In this document: positions 22,962-24,127 of the stretch, one piece after another | How the letters are laid out: every line of letters starts with the position of its first letter | Position numbering within the stretch: the stretch's first letter is position 1 | Origin: CBFGWV01 sp965652545 | Lineage (GTDB): Bacteria; Pseudomonadota; Gammaproteobacteria; Competibacterales; Competibacteraceae | DNA length: 24,127 nt | Direction: 5' to 3' | NCBI GenBank assembly: GCA_965652545.1 | Contig: CBFGWV010000040.1 | Span: forward strand, 1 to 24,127 | Notes under the pieces: model-generated | Database searches by the model: none | Told to the model about the DNA's origin: nothing | The model's input: the letters and a program-made list of their open reading frames with translations, nothing else | Translations under genes and position numbers: made by a program

Positions 22962-23032
22962 GGTGTGAGCACCAATCTGAGGCACCATCTTGGACCATGG
23001 CTCACCACAAGCGGGCAGAGCGCTGCCCATGG
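22962..23032. promoter_or_regulatory. Cluster of dyads, possible activator site for prkA
   Basis: Three inverted repeats occur here: GGTG-TGAG-CACC (22962-22973), GGGCAG-AGCG-CTGCCC (23013-23028), and two CCATGG palindromes (22995-23000 and 23027-23032) that bracket the second. They lie about 120-190 bases before the predicted prkA start, where activators of sigma-54 promoters usually bind. The binding protein is unknown. Confidence 0.35.
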
Positions 23033-23123
23033 ACGATGTGGGTCCAGCGTCCGGGCCCATACGTTCTTTCCCCCGACGGATGATACGGCGATTCCCGGCA
23101 CGAGAGCCGGACCAGGCGCGGAT

Positions 23124-23139
23124 TGGCGTGGGACTTGCA
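23124..23139 (+). promoter_or_regulatory. Sigma-54 (-24/-12) promoter of prkA
   Basis: TGGCGTGGGACTTGCA matches the sigma-54 pattern TGGCRYRN4TTGCW at every defined position, with GG and GC ten bases apart. The expected start is near 23150, giving a leader of about 37 bases before prkA. E. coli yeaG, the prkA orthologue, is also sigma-54 dependent, which supports the call. Confidence 0.85.
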
Positions 23140-23186
23140 CAAATGCAGACAAGCTCTATCCGCGTGCACTGTGAGGAGGTTTCACG

Positions 23187-24127
23187 ATGAGTCTGTTCGA
23201 CCGCTATGTGACACGCTACGAAGAAAGCCGCGAAGAAGTCTTGACCATTCAGGAGTACCTGGATCTCTGTAAGACCGACCCGGCTGCGTACGCGAGTCCC
23301 GCCGAACGGCTACTGATGGCGATCGGGGAGCCGGAGATGGTGGACACGCGTAACGATCCCCGCCTCTCGCGCATCTTCATGAACAAGGTCATCAAGCTGT
23401 ACCCGGCCTTCAGGGAGTTCTACGGCATGGAGGATGCGATCGAGCAGATCGTCTCCTACCTCAAGCACGCCGCCCAAGGGCTCGAAGAGCGCAAGCAGAT
23501 CCTCTACCTGTTGGGCCCGGTGGGCGGCGGCAAATCGTCGCTGGCCGAGCAGCTCAAACACCTGATGGAGAAGGTGCCCTTCTATGCGCTGCAGGGCTCG
23601 CCCGTGTACGAGTCCCCGCTGTCGCTGTTCGATGCCGACGAAGACGGCCCCATCCTCGAGGAAGACTACGGTGTGCCCCGGCGCTACCTGCGCGGCATCA
23701 TCTCGCCGTGGGCGGTCAAGCGGCTGCACGAGTTCAACGGCGACATCACCAAGTTCAAGGTGGTCAAGCTGCGCCCCTCCATCCTCAACCAGATCGCCAT
23801 TTCCAAGACGGAGCCGGGGGATGAGAACAACCAGGACATCTCGGCCCTGGTCGGCAAGGTCGACATCCGCCAGTTGGAGCACTTCGCCCAGAACGACCCG
23901 GACGCTTACAGCTTCTCCGGCGGTCTGTGCCGCGGCAACCGCGGCCTGATGGAATTCGTCGAGATGTTCAAGGCGCCGATCAAGGTGCTGCATCCGCTGC
24001 TGACCGCCACCCAGGAAGGCAACTACAACGGCACCGAGGGCCTGTCTGCCCTGCCCTTCGACGGCATCATCCTGGCTCACTCCAACGAGTCGGAATGGCA
24101 GACCTTCCGCAACAACCGCAACAACGA
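23187..24127 (+). CDS. prkA: PrkA serine protein kinase, 5' part
   Basis: PrkA (YeaG in E. coli) is a AAA-domain protein linked to serine/threonine phosphorylation and to nitrogen starvation and stationary-phase responses. The frame is open to the window end, giving 313 residues of about 640. It starts MSLFDRYVTRYEE and matches the family closely: RLLMAIGEPEMVDT, YPAFREFYGMEDAIEQIVSY, Walker A GPVGGGKSS (110-118), AISKTEPGDENNQDISALVG, and LHPLLTATQEGNYNGTEG. The ATG has a strong GAGGAGG seven bases upstream. It follows a sigma-54 promoter. In many genomes yeaH and spoVR genes follow, but these lie outside the window. The region between residues about 128 and 150 is shorter than in E. coli. 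Confidence 0.97.
   Translation, partial: MSLFDRYVTRYEESREEVLTIQEYLDLCKTDPAAYASPAERLLMAIGEPEMVDTRNDPRLSRIFMNKVIKLYPAFREFYGMEDAIEQIVSYLKHAAQGLEERKQILYLLGPVGGGKSSLAEQLKHLMEKVPFYALQGSPVYESPLSLFDADEDGPILEEDYGVPRRYLRGIISPWAVKRLHEFNGDITKFKVVKLRPSILNQIAISKTEPGDENNQDISALVGKVDIRQLEHFAQNDPDAYSFSGGLCRGNRGLMEFVEMFKAPIKVLHPLLTATQEGNYNGTEGLSALPFDGIILAHSNESEWQTFRNNRNN

Larger units (their letters stand above)
22713..23186. other. 474-base divergent intergenic region
   Basis: This is the only gap longer than 300 bases. It holds the ribosome-binding site of the beta-helix gene, an inverted repeat GGTCAC...GTGACC (22796-22801 with 22821-22826, plus another GTGAC at 22812), a group of dyads (22962-23032) and a sigma-54 promoter for prkA (23124-23139). 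Short open frames here lack ribosome-binding sites and family resemblance, so I call none of them genes. Confidence 0.7.

Noticed and set aside
22478..23152. Open frames crossing the beta-helix/prkA intergenic region (224 aa minus, 80 aa plus)
   Set aside because: They overlap the beta-helix coding start, or the prkA promoter and dyads. They have poor composition and no good ribosome-binding site.
23310..24080. 256-residue open frame antisense to prkA
   Set aside because: The plus strand encodes a very well conserved PrkA through the whole region. The antisense product looks like a composition artefact.
1..24127. Mobile elements, CRISPR, toxin-antitoxin or phage genes
   Set aside because: I read both strands for transposases, integrases, direct-repeat arrays and paired small genes and found none. 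The PIN-PhoH gene has a nuclease domain but no adjacent antitoxin gene.

Overview
The window is 24 kb of chromosomal core sequence from a high-GC gammaproteobacterium. PriB in the rpsF-priB-rpsR cluster, the mutL-miaA-hfq-hflX-hflK-hflC-(DUF2065)-purA superoperon and the bamC-dapA / gcvR-bcp pair are gammaproteobacterial gene orders. hisZ, a MutL that keeps its endonuclease motifs, and a PIN-PhoH gene argue against an enteric bacterium. A Chromatiales/Ectothiorhodospiraceae-type host fits, but I cannot name a genus. I see no mobile element, CRISPR array, phage gene or integrase.

Layout. (1) 71-4932, minus strand: rnr, rlmB, a 255-residue gene I do not recognise, then rpsF, priB and rpsR. The ribosomal part has its own candidate promoter and a structured leader. 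(2) 4988-5231: a tRNA-Leu(CAG) gene on the plus strand, with a near-consensus sigma-70 promoter and an intrinsic terminator, between two minus-strand units. (3) 5249-15800, minus strand: bamC, mutL, miaA, hfq, hflX, hflK, hflC, a DUF2065 gene, hisZ and purA, mostly overlapping or a few bases apart. A strong hairpin terminator separates hflC from the DUF2065-hisZ-purA group. (4) 15812-19274: dapA (minus, leading into bamC) faces gcvR-bcp-phoH (plus), which are joined by two ATGA overlaps. (5) 19304-22712, minus strand: a gene for a large membrane-anchored parallel beta-helix protein, a YajG-like lipoprotein gene and an AI-2E family permease gene. (6) 22713-24127: a 474-base divergent regulatory region with an excellent sigma-54 (-24/-12) promoter, then the first half of prkA, cut by the window end.

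How the parts work together. Much of the window is RNA metabolism and translation: RNase R, RlmB, S6, S18, Hfq, HflX, MiaA, the tRNA and PIN-PhoH. The rest covers envelope assembly and quality control (BamC, HflKC, the YajG-like lipoprotein), purine, histidine and lysine biosynthesis (PurA, HisZ, DapA), and genome maintenance (MutL, PriB). The two parts that known families explain least are the 255-residue gene between rlmB and rpsF and the beta-helix protein with a cytoplasmic N-terminal segment.

Limits. Start codons were chosen from ribosome-binding sites and remembered family N-termini. Promoters and hairpins were found by eye. I found no convincing wholly new multi-gene system; the findings are mostly regulatory structures and family variants.
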